Shown piece by piece: positions 26,033 to 34,825 of a stretch of DNA of 64,000 nt. A model generated the notes under the pieces. That model had not been told where the DNA came from. It searched no databases and saw only the letters and a program-made list of their open reading frames with translations. The DNA is taken from assembly GCA_902588615.1 (NCBI GenBank), contig CACIPV010000001.1, positions 24,001 to 88,000 of the forward strand, given 5' to 3'. The translations under genes and the position numbers were made by a program. Each line of letters opens with the position of its first letter. Positions within the stretch are counted from its first letter, which is position 1. The stretch is from an uncultured Alphaproteobacteria bacterium (GTDB taxonomy: Bacteria; Pseudomonadota; Alphaproteobacteria; HIMB59).

Positions 26033-28546
26033 ATGAATTTACTAGTTGTAGAGTCACCCGCAAAAGCTAAGACGATAAATAAATACCTTGGAAATGATTT
26101 TGAAGTCATAGCTACGGTTGGTCATTTTAGAGATTTAGCAAAAAAAGATGGTGTTAAAGTGACTGAAGACTACAGTGATGTTGAGTTGAATTGGGAAACA
26201 ACAACTGCAGGAATGAAAATGTTGGACAGTATAGAGAAAAAAGCAGAAGGTTATAAAAAAATTTACCTTGCAACTGATCCAGACAGAGAAGGTGAAGCGA
26301 TTACGTGGCACTTAGTGAAATCTTTAGAAAAAAAAATAGATAAAAATAAATTTGAGAGAATTACATTTAATGAAATTACTAAAAATGCAGTAATAAATAG
26401 TTTTAAAGAGTCTAGGAAAGTTGATGATAATCTAGTTTCTGCATATTTAGCTCGAAGAAGTTTAGATTATTTAGCGGGATATAGTTTATCTCCTGTTCTC
26501 TGGAGGAAAATGCCTGGTAGTAGATCTGCAGGAAGAGTTCAATCTGTAGCAGTAAGACTTATTTATGAAAAAGAAATTGAGATAGAACAATTTGAGCCAG
26601 AGAAATTCTATAAAATAAATGTACATGGGGAAATTAACGGTGCAAAACTTGATACATCCATTACAAGTCTAGATGGGCAAAAAGTAGACAAGCTCTTCTT
26701 TAAAAATGAGGATTTAGCTGAAAAGGCTAAAAACTATTTAAATAACAACAAATTTTTCATCAGAAAAATTGATGAAAAGACAATATCTCGAAAACCAAAA
26801 GCACCTTTTAATACTTCAACTTTGCAACAAACAGCAAATAGTCAACTTAATTTTAGTGCCAGTCAAACTATGACTATCGCTCAAGGTTTATATATGGGCA
26901 TAGATATAAATAAGGAAACTATTGCTTTAATCACTTATATGAGAACAGATAGTATAACGCTTTCTAAAGACTCAATTGATACAATAAGAAAAAATATAAG
27001 TGAGCAATATGGTGATAAATATTTACCAGATAAGCCTATTGAGTATAAGTCTAGAAAAAAGAACGCACAGGAAGCGCACGAGGCAATTAGGCCAACAGAT
27101 ATTTCAATAAAGCCTGAAAGTATAAAAGATTATCTAAGTGAAGAACAATTTAAACTTTATGATTTAATATGGAAAAGAACATTAGCCTCTCAAATGACAA
27201 GTGCTGAAACGAACCAAAATACACTTCAAATAGATTGTGAAGAAAAAAACATAACTTTAAAAGCAACGCTTGGTAAATTAATTTTTGATGGATATAAAAA
27301 AGTTTATAACCTACAAGAGGATGATGAAGAACAAATTATTTCACTATTAGAAAATATAAAAGAAAATGATAAATACATTGTAAGTGAAGTTGAAACACTA
27401 GAGTCATATACTTCTCCTCCATCTAGATATACTGATGCCAGTTTAGTAAAGAAATTAGAAGAGTTAGAAATTGGAAGACCTTCAACCTATGCCTCTATAA
27501 TTCAAACAATTGTTAATAGGGGTTATGTTTTAAAAAGTGGAAAATCATTTATACTTAATGATCGCGGTAGAGTAGTAAATGTATTTTTATGTAATTATTT
27601 TAAAAAATTTCTTGAATATAAATTTACAGCTGATTTAGAAAATCAGCTTGATGATGTCGCTGCTGATAAAGCAGAATGGAAAAATATTGTTTTAAATTTT
27701 TGGAGAGATTTTGAGTTTTTCATAAATGAGGTTATGGGTAAGCCTAATAGAGAAGTAATTGATGTGATAAATGAAGAATTATCACCAGTTATTTTTAAAA
27801 AAATTGGAGGAGACATAGATATCAAATGTTCCTCTTGGGCAAACACAGAAAATTGTGAAGGCAATTTAGGTGTGAAAGTTGGAAAAATGGGAGGATTTAT
27901 TGGCTGTTCAAATTACCCTGAATGTAAATTTACAATATCTATAGGAGCATTCATTAAAGAAGTAAATCCAAAAAATCGTGAGGGAGATGAAATCATCACT
28001 TTTCCTAGAACCCTAGGTATAGATGCTGACTCTAAAAAAGAAATTGCAGTTCACTTGGGTCCTTATGGCTATTATCTACAATTAGGAAAAGAAACTGATG
28101 AAGATAAGCCTAAAAGAGTAACTCTCCCTAAAAGCTATGATCAAAATACAATTGGTATGAATATTGCCAGTCAGTTAATTAAGCTACCAATAACACTTGG
28201 AAATTTTCCAAATAGTGAAGATCCTGTAATAGCGAACATAGGAGCGTATGGACCTTATGTTAAATACCAGGATATTTTTGCCTCTTTAGGAAGAAAATAT
28301 GATGTATTGGAAATTGATTTAGATCAAGCAGTGGAATTGATAACTATTAAAAAAAATAAACCTACGAATAAAGTAAGAGAGATAGGAGTCCTAAAGAGAA
28401 GGAAGCAAAGAGCAAATCTCTATAAAGGAAAGTCAGGAAAATTTTATTTTAAGATAGGGATAATGAATTACAAAATTCCTCCAGAATATGATGGAGAAAA
28501 TTTAACAATTGAGGATGTAGAAAAAATACTTAAAGCTAATCGCTAA
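26033..28546 (+). CDS. topA: DNA topoisomerase I
   Basis: TopA relaxes negative supercoils. The 837 residues start with the Toprim domain (V-V-E-S-P-A-K-A-K-T, then T-D-P-D-R-E-G-E-A), followed by the type IA core with the catalytic tyrosine in T-Y-M-R-T-D-S and EAHEAIRPT. One zinc-ribbon-like cluster (C..W....C....C.NYPEC) lies near residues 600-640, then further topoisomerase C-terminal repeats. It lies 2 bp after plsY. dprA, usually between plsY and topA in relatives, is absent. It overlaps aspS tail to tail by 11 bp. Confidence 0.98.
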   Translation: MNLLVVESPAKAKTINKYLGNDFEVIATVGHFRDLAKKDGVKVTEDYSDVELNWETTTAGMKMLDSIEKKAEGYKKIYLATDPDREGEAITWHLVKSLEKKIDKNKFERITFNEITKNAVINSFKESRKVDDNLVSAYLARRSLDYLAGYSLSPVLWRKMPGSRSAGRVQSVAVRLIYEKEIEIEQFEPEKFYKINVHGEINGAKLDTSITSLDGQKVDKLFFKNEDLAEKAKNYLNNNKFFIRKIDEKTISRKPKAPFNTSTLQQTANSQLNFSASQTMTIAQGLYMGIDINKETIALITYMRTDSITLSKDSIDTIRKNISEQYGDKYLPDKPIEYKSRKKNAQEAHEAIRPTDISIKPESIKDYLSEEQFKLYDLIWKRTLASQMTSAETNQNTLQIDCEEKNITLKATLGKLIFDGYKKVYNLQEDDEEQIISLLENIKENDKYIVSEVETLESYTSPPSRYTDASLVKKLEELEIGRPSTYASIIQTIVNRGYVLKSGKSFILNDRGRVVNVFLCNYFKKFLEYKFTADLENQLDDVAADKAEWKNIVLNFWRDFEFFINEVMGKPNREVIDVINEELSPVIFKKIGGDIDIKCSSWANTENCEGNLGVKVGKMGGFIGCSNYPECKFTISIGAFIKEVNPKNREGDEIITFPRTLGIDADSKKEIAVHLGPYGYYLQLGKETDEDKPKRVTLPKSYDQNTIGMNIASQLIKLPITLGNFPNSEDPVIANIGAYGPYVKYQDIFASLGRKYDVLEIDLDQAVELITIKKNKPTNKVREIGVLKRRKQRANLYKGKSGKFYFKIGIMNYKIPPEYDGENLTIEDVEKILKANR

Positions 28547-30311
28547 CTTTTTTTAAATTCAACTCTTTTAATTGTTTATCCTCTATTTTAACTGGAGCAT
28601 TCATCATTAAATCTTGAGCTCTTTGGTTAAAAGGGAAAGCTATTACTTCTCTGATATTTTCATTTTCACTGAGTAACATAATTATTCTATCTAGACCCGG
28701 TGCACATCCTCCGTGAGGGGGAACTCCATAATGAAAAGCATCAAACAATGCACTAAATTTTGATTTAATCTCACTTTCGCCATATCCTGCAATTTCAAAA
28801 GCTTTTTTCATGATATCTGGTCTATGGTTTCTTATGGCTCCAGATGACAATTCTATTCCATTACATACGATGTCATATTGATATGCTAAAACATTCAAGG
28901 GGTCATCTTTCGTCAATGCTTCCATTCCTCCTTGAGGCATAGAAAAAGGATTGTGACTAAAGTCAATCTTGCCAGTTAAAACATCTTTTTCATACATAGG
29001 GTAGTCAACAATCCAGCAAAATTCATATTTATTTTTATCAATTAAATTTAAATCCTCTCCTACTTTTGAAATAACCTTTGATGAGAACTCATATGACTCA
29101 TCTGGTAAATCACACACAAAAAGTAATCCATCATTTAAATTAAAATTATTATCTTTAATCATTTGGTTTAACTTTTCTTGATTAAAATTTTTTGCTAATG
29201 GGCCTTTAGGTAGTGAATTTTCAAAGTTAATATATCCAAGACCCTTTTTCCCTTGTTCTTGAGCCCATTTATTAAGGTTATCATAAAAACTTCTTGGCTT
29301 ACCCTGAGAATTGAGAGCTTGAATACAATTAACAATAGCGCCCTTTTTAATTAAATTTTCAAAAATTTGAAGACCTGAGCCCTCAAAATAATTTGTTACA
29401 TTAGCTAATCTCAGAGGATTTCTTAAATCTGGTTTATCGCATCCAAAATTTTCTAAACTATCTTTGTAAGTAAAAGTTGGGAATGGAAGTTTATTTGTTA
29501 ATTTATCTTTAAGTTTAAATTTATCAAAAGTATTAAATAGTAAACGACTAATAACGTCTAAAACATCCTCTTGTGTGGCAAAACTCATTTCCATATCAAT
29601 TTGATAAAATTCACCAGGGGATCTATCAGCCCTACTATCCTCATCTCTGAAACATGGAGCTATTTGAAAATATTTATCAACACCAGAAGCCATATAAAGT
29701 TGCTTAAATTGCTGAGGTGCTTGAGGCAAAGCATAAAAGGATCCTTTATGTAATCTGGAAGGTACCAGGTAATCTCTAGCGCCTTCTGGAGAAGGAGCTG
29801 TTAGAATTGGAGTTGCTAATTCCATGAAACCCTCCTTATTCATAAAATCTCTTACATAATTTATAATTTGATTTCTTAGCTTAATGTTACGTTGCATTTT
29901 GGATCTTCTAAGGTCTAAATATCTATATTTTAACCTTACCTCTTCACCATAATCACTATCAGAATTTACCTCAAGTGGGAGAGTTTTAGAGCATCGGCTT
30001 AATATTTCAAAACTTTCTATTTTTAATTCAACTTCGCCTGACTCTAAATTTGTATTAATAGTTTCCTCACTTCTTTTAGTTATTAGACCAGAAATTTTAA
30101 TTACATCCTCGTTTTTTATTTTTGATAAATCAGAAAAATTAACAGATGTATTATCTACAACACATTGTAAAAGTGAGGTTGAGTCTCTTAAATCTATAAA
30201 TAATAAATTTCCATGATCTCTTGATCTATTAACCCATCCAGAAACCGTAATTTTTTTATCTACTAGTTTATTATCAATATCTTTTAAATAATAATCTCTA
30301 TAACTGTTCAT
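28536..30311 (-). CDS. aspS: Aspartyl-tRNA synthetase
   Basis: AspRS charges tRNA(Asp), and in organisms with GatCAB it may also mischarge tRNA(Asn). From ATG at 30311 the protein has 591 residues: an N-terminal OB-fold with V-S-G-W-V-N-R-S-R-D-H-G, the class II motif 2 region (CFRDEDSRADRSPGEFYQ), the bacterial GAD insertion, and motif 3 (G-L-D-R-I-I-M-L). An ATG at 30389 would add 26 hydrophobic residues inside hdaA and is rejected. It overlaps hdaA by 14 bp. Confidence 0.97.
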   Translation of the reverse strand: MNSYRDYYLKDIDNKLVDKKITVSGWVNRSRDHGNLLFIDLRDSTSLLQCVVDNTSVNFSDLSKIKNEDVIKISGLITKRSEETINTNLESGEVELKIESFEILSRCSKTLPLEVNSDSDYGEEVRLKYRYLDLRRSKMQRNIKLRNQIINYVRDFMNKEGFMELATPILTAPSPEGARDYLVPSRLHKGSFYALPQAPQQFKQLYMASGVDKYFQIAPCFRDEDSRADRSPGEFYQIDMEMSFATQEDVLDVISRLLFNTFDKFKLKDKLTNKLPFPTFTYKDSLENFGCDKPDLRNPLRLANVTNYFEGSGLQIFENLIKKGAIVNCIQALNSQGKPRSFYDNLNKWAQEQGKKGLGYINFENSLPKGPLAKNFNQEKLNQMIKDNNFNLNDGLLFVCDLPDESYEFSSKVISKVGEDLNLIDKNKYEFCWIVDYPMYEKDVLTGKIDFSHNPFSMPQGGMEALTKDDPLNVLAYQYDIVCNGIELSSGAIRNHRPDIMKKAFEIAGYGESEIKSKFSALFDAFHYGVPPHGGCAPGLDRIIMLLSENENIREVIAFPFNQRAQDLMMNAPVKIEDKQLKELNLKKVSD

Positions 30312-30918
30312 AATACTTTCTAATAAGTGACAAATTAATATTATGGTTATTCTCATAAAGCAAATGATTAATGGTTTTTGCTGCCTCAAATGCTGCTAGA
30401 TATGTTCTTTCAATATGATTCATTACTTCAATAATGATCTGTTCTGGAACAGTAATAGACTTTAAAAACAAATATTTTTTTATTAATTTTAAAAGAAGGT
30501 CTTTATTAGGGTTTTGTATATTGCATAAATTGAACTGTCTTAACCTTGACTCAATATCTGGTAAATAAATTTTGTCAGATAGATTTTCAATAGAACTGTC
30601 AGAGGTAAATATAGTTAATGGAATATTATTTGATATAAAGTGCTGTAAAAAGTGAAAAAAATTCTCATCTTTTGCAGGTAAACTATTTAAGTCTAAATAA
30701 GTTTCTTTATTTACATGTAAATCTTTAGGTAATTCATTTATCAAATTAGTTTCAAAAACCTTAGAAAAATTATTAGCAATCGAGGTTTTACCAGATTTTC
30801 TAGGTCCATAAATAATAAGGTATTTTACTCTTTTCTTAAGAGATTGAATAACTGATTCATTTTCTGAAGAAAGTATAATTTCCTCATCAGAGCTGTCTAA
30901 ATTTAAAAATGTTTGCAC
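30298..30918 (-). CDS. hdaA: DnaA-related regulatory inactivator HdaA
   Basis: HdaA/Hda with the beta clamp stimulates ATP hydrolysis by DnaA and limits re-initiation. The 206-residue AAA+ protein has a Walker A-like GPRKSGKTS near residue 38, a Walker B region modified as in the family, the L-P-D-I-E-S-R-L-R box (sensor/arginine finger region) and a helical C-terminus. The start is GTG at 30918, abutting the upstream gene by 1 bp. The MQTFLN N-terminus may be the clamp-binding motif. The DUF2066-hdaA neighbourhood is alphaproteobacterial. Confidence 0.88.
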   Translation of the reverse strand: MQTFLNLDSSDEEIILSSENESVIQSLKKRVKYLIIYGPRKSGKTSIANNFSKVFETNLINELPKDLHVNKETYLDLNSLPAKDENFFHFLQHFISNNIPLTIFTSDSSIENLSDKIYLPDIESRLRQFNLCNIQNPNKDLLLKLIKKYLFLKSITVPEQIIIEVMNHIERTYLAAFEAAKTINHLLYENNHNINLSLIRKYYEQL

Positions 30919-31553
30919 TAAAAAAAGTTTACCAAAAAATTAATCTGTTTATCATCATAGATATTTTCGAAATCTAATAGTAATTTGTTTTGTTCATAAG
31001 ATATTATCTTGGGCTCTAAACCAGTAAAGTATTTTAATTTTTTATAATTTGATGGATCGATAGATAATTGATAAGAGTTTTTATTTTTATCCAAGAGATT
31101 AAACCATAGTAATTTTAAATTTATATTTTTTGAAAACTTGTGTAATCGAAAATAATTTTCATTAAAATTTAAGTATATATAAGAGTCTTTTTCAAAGTTT
31201 TGAATAATAAAATTTGGACAATTTTCAAATTTATTATTAAATTTAAAAAAATTTTCTTGTAATGAACAATTTAAAAAAAATAAATTATGATCGATATTTT
31301 TTGCATATAAATCTTTAGATAAATTATCTACATCAACATTAAGAGATATTTGCGTATTGCTAAAATTAATATTATAAATATTTTTTTCTATTGAAGATAT
31401 AATGTCTTCCTCAGTAATTGAATTATTTATTCTTAAAAGTAATTCTTGATAATTTTGAAGATTGCTGTCTTTTTGAATAGTAATTTCTTGATAAGCTGAT
31501 AAATTTTTTAAATTAAATGCAAGGAATATACTAATAAGATATAAATATTTCAT
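30918..31553 (-). CDS. Exported protein, probably DUF2066-like
   Basis: The 211 residues begin with a clear signal peptide (MKYLYLISIFLAFNLKNLSA, cleavage near residue 20). The mature part is an alternating beta/helix sequence with a Q-E-L-L-L-R-I-N segment. I cannot confirm the family from sequence alone; the DUF2066 suggestion rests on position, since alphaproteobacteria place such a gene between purM and hdaA, divergent from purM. Function is unknown. Its ATG overlaps the divergent purM start codon by one base and a good promoter lies 7 nt upstream, so it is probably translated from a leaderless mRNA. Confidence 0.7.
   Translation of the reverse strand: MKYLYLISIFLAFNLKNLSAYQEITIQKDSNLQNYQELLLRINNSITEEDIISSIEKNIYNINFSNTQISLNVDVDNLSKDLYAKNIDHNLFFLNCSLQENFFKFNNKFENCPNFIIQNFEKDSYIYLNFNENYFRLHKFSKNINLKLLWFNLLDKNKNSYQLSIDPSNYKKLKYFTGLEPKIISYEQNKLLLDFENIYDDKQINFLVNFF
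31517..31545 (+). promoter_or_regulatory. Possible purM promoter, -10 seven nt before the start codon
   Basis: TATAAA at 31540-31545 ends 7 nt before the TTG start of purM (31553), so the transcript would begin at or next to the start codon. The -35 counterpart at 17-bp spacing, ATGCAA (31517-31522), is weak. No Shine-Dalgarno sequence lies between. The element sits inside the signal-peptide-coding end of the divergent gene. Confidence 0.4.
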
Positions 31554-32503
31554 TGAGCAAACTATACAAAAAATCGGGTGTTGATGTAATAAAAACTGAT
31601 AAACTTATTAGTCAGGCACTAAAATTCATTAAAAGCTCTCACAATGATAAAGTTTTAGGAAATAAATTAGGTTTTAGTGCAGAATATAGAGTTAACAAAG
31701 ATGTTACGCTTTGTGCCGCTACGGATGGAGTTGGAACCAAGGCTATATTGGCTGCTGAGCTTAATTATTATAAAGGAATTGGACAAGATTTGGTTGCAAT
31801 GTGCTCAAATGATTTACTTTGCAACAAGGCAAAACCACTTTTTTTTTTAGACTACTTTGCCTGCAGTTCGGTCAAGTCAAAACAATATACTGAAATATTG
31901 AGGAGCATCACAGGTGCTTGCAAAAAAATTAATTGCTCTCTTATTGGAGGTGAAACTGCTGAAATGCCATCTTTATATAAGGGTAATCATTTTGATATTG
32001 CTGGTTTTTTAATAGGAATAAAAGAGAGATATAAAACTTTAAATGTAACAAGTGGGGATCTTATATTTGGAATAAAATCAAATGGATTTCACTCAAATGG
32101 ATATTCTCTTATTAGAAAAATTATTAGTAATAATAAAATTAATATTAAAAAAGCAACATTTAATAAACAAAAACTCTCTGATCTTATAATGAAACCTACA
32201 CGACTATACCATAGATATATTAATAATTATGATTTGAAGTATATTAAGACACTCTCCCACATAACTGGAGGTGGTGTATATTCAAATTTTAAACGTTGTA
32301 TTCCTAAGGGTACAAAATTTGATTTAAATATAAACAATCTCCCCAAAGAGTACGATTTTATAAAAGATAATATTAAGATTTCTAATCTCGAATTAATGGA
32401 GATATTTAATTGTGGAATTGGTATGATATTTGTCATTAATAAGAAATACTATAAGAGATTTATAAAAAGGAACTTGTTTAGTCTTATTGGTGAAATTAAA
32501 TAA
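31553..32503 (+). CDS. purM: Phosphoribosylformylglycinamidine cyclo-ligase
   Basis: PurM (AIR synthetase) closes the imidazole ring in purine synthesis. The 316 residues include Y-K-K-S-G-V-D-V at the N-terminus, A-A-T-D-G-V-G-T-K, the G-G-E-T-A-E-M-P motif and H-I-T-G-G-G near the end. It is about 25-30 residues shorter than E. coli PurM, mostly at the C-terminus after I-G-E-I. The start is TTG at 31553; no ATG or GTG fits upstream of the conserved N-terminus. The TTG shares a base with the divergent ATG. Confidence 0.95.
   Translation: MSKLYKKSGVDVIKTDKLISQALKFIKSSHNDKVLGNKLGFSAEYRVNKDVTLCAATDGVGTKAILAAELNYYKGIGQDLVAMCSNDLLCNKAKPLFFLDYFACSSVKSKQYTEILRSITGACKKINCSLIGGETAEMPSLYKGNHFDIAGFLIGIKERYKTLNVTSGDLIFGIKSNGFHSNGYSLIRKIISNNKINIKKATFNKQKLSDLIMKPTRLYHRYINNYDLKYIKTLSHITGGGVYSNFKRCIPKGTKFDLNINNLPKEYDFIKDNIKISNLELMEIFNCGIGMIFVINKKYYKRFIKRNLFSLIGEIK
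31561..31589 (-). promoter_or_regulatory. Promoter of the DUF2066-like-hdaA-aspS operon, predicted leaderless
   Basis: On the minus strand TTACAT (31584-31589) and TATAGT (31561-31566) are separated by exactly 17 bp. The ATG at 31553-31551 follows the -10 by 7 nt, so the first transcribed base should be at or within a few bases of the A of ATG. The whole element lies inside the first codons of purM. Confidence 0.5.
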
Positions 32504-33032
32504 CTATAAAAAAGTTTCCTTTTTAATATCAGGGAGTGGTTCTAATCTTCTAGAAATATTAAAAAAAAATCATAATAATAAAGATTTTAAAATAATAACT
32601 ATTATTAGTAATAATAATATCTCTACAAAAATAAAGTCATATTTAGGTAAGTTTTACAAAAATGTTTTATTAAGAGAGCGTCAAAGAACGTTACAAAAAA
32701 AAAATTTCTATGATACTGATGTTGTTTTTTCAGTTGGTTATATGAAGGTTATTGAAAAGAGTATAATTGAAAACTTTGATGTTATAAATTTACACCCCTC
32801 TATCTTGCCTTATTATAAAGGACTTATGACACAAAAAAGAATGCTTATTAATAATGAAAAATACTATGGTTTTACCATTCATAAAGTCTCTCCTGAATTA
32901 GACGATGGTCAAACAATCTCAAATAAAACCAAAAAAATTAACACAAAAAATGAGTTAGAGCTTATGAAAAAACATAAGAGTTTAGAGCATCAATTTGTAT
33001 ACAAACAACTTGTTAATTATTTACTAAATTAG
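32490..33032 (+). CDS. purN: Phosphoribosylglycinamide formyltransferase
   Basis: PurN transfers the formyl group from 10-formyl-THF to GAR in purine synthesis. The 180 residues show the phosphate loop S-G-S-G-S-N, the [12 protein letters not shown] segment with catalytic Asn and His, and [11 protein letters not shown] with the catalytic Asp. The sequence after Y-K-G is altered relative to the usual HTH..A form. I chose GTG at 32490 (14-bp overlap with purM); TTG at 32487 is an alternative. It meets ndk tail to tail with a 9-bp overlap. Confidence 0.93.
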   Translation: MKLNNYKKVSFLISGSGSNLLEILKKNHNNKDFKIITIISNNNISTKIKSYLGKFYKNVLLRERQRTLQKKNFYDTDVVFSVGYMKVIEKSIIENFDVINLHPSILPYYKGLMTQKRMLINNEKYYGFTIHKVSPELDDGQTISNKTKKINTKNELELMKKHKSLEHQFVYKQLVNYLLN

Positions 33033-33437
33033 TTCGGATCCTGAAAAAAAGAAACTGATTTCAATTTTTGCATTTTCCTCAGAGTCGCTTCCATGAACTG
33101 AGTTTGCTTCAATAGACTCGGCATATTGTTTTCTTATAGTTCCTTCTTCAGCTTCATCTGGGTTAGTAGCACCCATAATTTTACGATATTTAATTACAGC
33201 GTCTTCTCCCTCTAAAACTTGTACTTGTACAGGGCCAGATGTCATGTACTCAACTAAACTATTAAAAAAAGGTCTTTCTTTATGTACTTCATAAAAAATT
33301 TGTGCTTGATTTTTGGTCAAATATATTTTTTTTGAAGCTAAAATTTTCAAATCAGCACTTTCAATCATTTGATTGATATGACCAATTAAATTTCTTTTCA
33401 CAGCATCTGGTTTGATTATCGAAAATGTTTTTTGCAT
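33024..33437 (-). CDS. ndk: Nucleoside diphosphate kinase
   Basis: Ndk equalises nucleoside triphosphate pools using a phosphohistidine. The 137 residues begin with [13 protein letters not shown] and contain R-K-I-M-G-A-T-N-P and N-S-V-H-G-S-D-S, the last with the active histidine. Length is typical. ATG at 33437 lies 8 bp after pepA, so the two may be co-transcribed. Confidence 0.98.
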   Translation of the reverse strand: MQKTFSIIKPDAVKRNLIGHINQMIESADLKILASKKIYLTKNQAQIFYEVHKERPFFNSLVEYMTSGPVQVQVLEGEDAVIKYRKIMGATNPDEAEEGTIRKQYAESIEANSVHGSDSEENAKIEISFFFSGSELI

Positions 33438-33445
33438 ATTAGCTC

Positions 33446-34825
33446 CTAATTTTTGAAATACTTACTTATAAAATCTGCAATCAATGTCAAGCCGAAACCA
33501 GTAGAACCTTTATTGTTCATAATATCTCCAGCATTTTTCCATGTAGTACCAGCTATATCAAGATGGGCCCATTTTGTATCCTTAGGAACAAATCTTTGTA
33601 AAAATTGAGCTGCTGTTACTGATCCTCCATATCTGCCTGCTCCAATATTTTTCAAATCTACAAATGGTGAGTTTAGTTCTTTGTCAAAATCATCGTGTAA
33701 AGGCATCCTCCAAACTTTTTCATTAGTATCTTGTCCAGACTGATAAAGTATATCAGCTAATGTATTGTCATTACTAAATAATCCAGCATAATGTTGTCCT
33801 AAAGCAACCATGATTGCACCAGTGAGTGTTGCAAAATCAATTACAACTTTTGGTTTATATTTTTCACAACCATAGGTAATTATATCAGCCAGAACTAGTC
33901 TGCCTTCAGCGTCAGTATTCAAGACTTCAACGTTTATTCCTTTATAGGATTTGATAATATCTCCTGGTTTATAAGCGCTACCACTTGGCATATTCTCGAC
34001 AAGGCCTACAATACCAGCGTAAGAAAAATTTGTATTAATTTCACTTAAATATTTAATTATAGATACTGTTACAGCTGCACCAGCCATATCCCATTTCATA
34101 TCCTCCATACCACCACTTGGTTTAATTGATATGCCCCCACTATCAAAGCAGACGCCTTTTCCAACAAATAAAATATCAACATTTTTTTTATTATTTTTCT
34201 TAATAAACTCCATGACAGCTGGTTCTCTTTTACTACCTTGACTAACTGCCAATAAGCAGTTTAAACCAATTTTTGTAATTTTTTTCTTATCCAATATTTG
34301 TGTAATTACATTTTTTTTATCTACTTTAGTTTTTGTTCTATTTGCAAATGATACTGGATAAATTATATTACTAGGTTCTGAAACTAACTCTTTCAAAAAA
34401 TTAATTGAGTTTAATAAGCTAAGATAATTTTTTGAAAGTTTGAAATTTGTTTTATATTTTTTTATTTGTGAGTTTTTTTTATAAACTGAATAAATAAAAT
34501 CTTTTTTTAAAAATCCGAAAACTATTGGATCTAAAATATTTTTATTATTAGCATTAATTGAAATATGGGTAATAGAGAGCTTTATACAGTAATCGTAAAT
34601 AAATGAACCTGAAATAACTTTAGCAAAATGAGTTTCATTCGAATTCTCTGGATAAATATTTAAAAGATATTGAGAATTTTTTATAACTAAAGAGTATTTA
34701 AAGATACAAATTTTATTATAAGTGTATTTTTTTAAGCTATTTTCTTTTGGTTTTTTTTGACCGATTAATATAGATAATTTAATACTTTGATTAGATTTAT
34801 TTATTAAGTTAAATTGTGCTTGCAT
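33446..34825 (-). CDS. pepA: Leucyl aminopeptidase (M17 family)
   Basis: PepA is a hexameric di-metal aminopeptidase for peptide turnover. From ATG at 34825 it has 459 residues. The catalytic C-terminal domain shows [19 protein letters not shown], and the signature N-T-D-A-E-G-R-L, covering metal ligands and the bicarbonate-site arginine; the N-terminal domain is divergent. ATG at 34849 would add eight residues. I prefer 34825 because a TATACC box (34833-34838) sits 7 nt upstream. That ATG overlaps the divergent lptF ATG in GCATGC. Confidence 0.95.
   Translation of the reverse strand: MQAQFNLINKSNQSIKLSILIGQKKPKENSLKKYTYNKICIFKYSLVIKNSQYLLNIYPENSNETHFAKVISGSFIYDYCIKLSITHISINANNKNILDPIVFGFLKKDFIYSVYKKNSQIKKYKTNFKLSKNYLSLLNSINFLKELVSEPSNIIYPVSFANRTKTKVDKKNVITQILDKKKITKIGLNCLLAVSQGSKREPAVMEFIKKNNKKNVDILFVGKGVCFDSGGISIKPSGGMEDMKWDMAGAAVTVSIIKYLSEINTNFSYAGIVGLVENMPSGSAYKPGDIIKSYKGINVEVLNTDAEGRLVLADIITYGCEKYKPKVVIDFATLTGAIMVALGQHYAGLFSNDNTLADILYQSGQDTNEKVWRMPLHDDFDKELNSPFVDLKNIGAGRYGGSVTAAQFLQRFVPKDTKWAHLDIAGTTWKNAGDIMNNKGSTGFGLTLIADFISKYFKN
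34787..34815 (+). promoter_or_regulatory. Promoter of the lptF-lptG-lptD cluster, predicted near-leaderless
   Basis: TTGATT (34787-34792) and TAAATT (34810-34815) are 17 bp apart. The lptF ATG begins 8 nt after the -10 box, so transcription should start within a few bases of the start codon. The element lies inside the 5' end of the divergent pepA gene. Confidence 0.48.

Noticed and set aside
28536..30389. Longer aspS from ATG 30389
   Set aside because: The extra 26 residues are hydrophobic, do not match AspRS and lie within hdaA.
31553..32503. Frameshift in purM to explain its short C-terminus
   Set aside because: The conserved I-G-E-I end is reached in frame and purN starts just inside the gene; family members vary in the final 10-30 residues.
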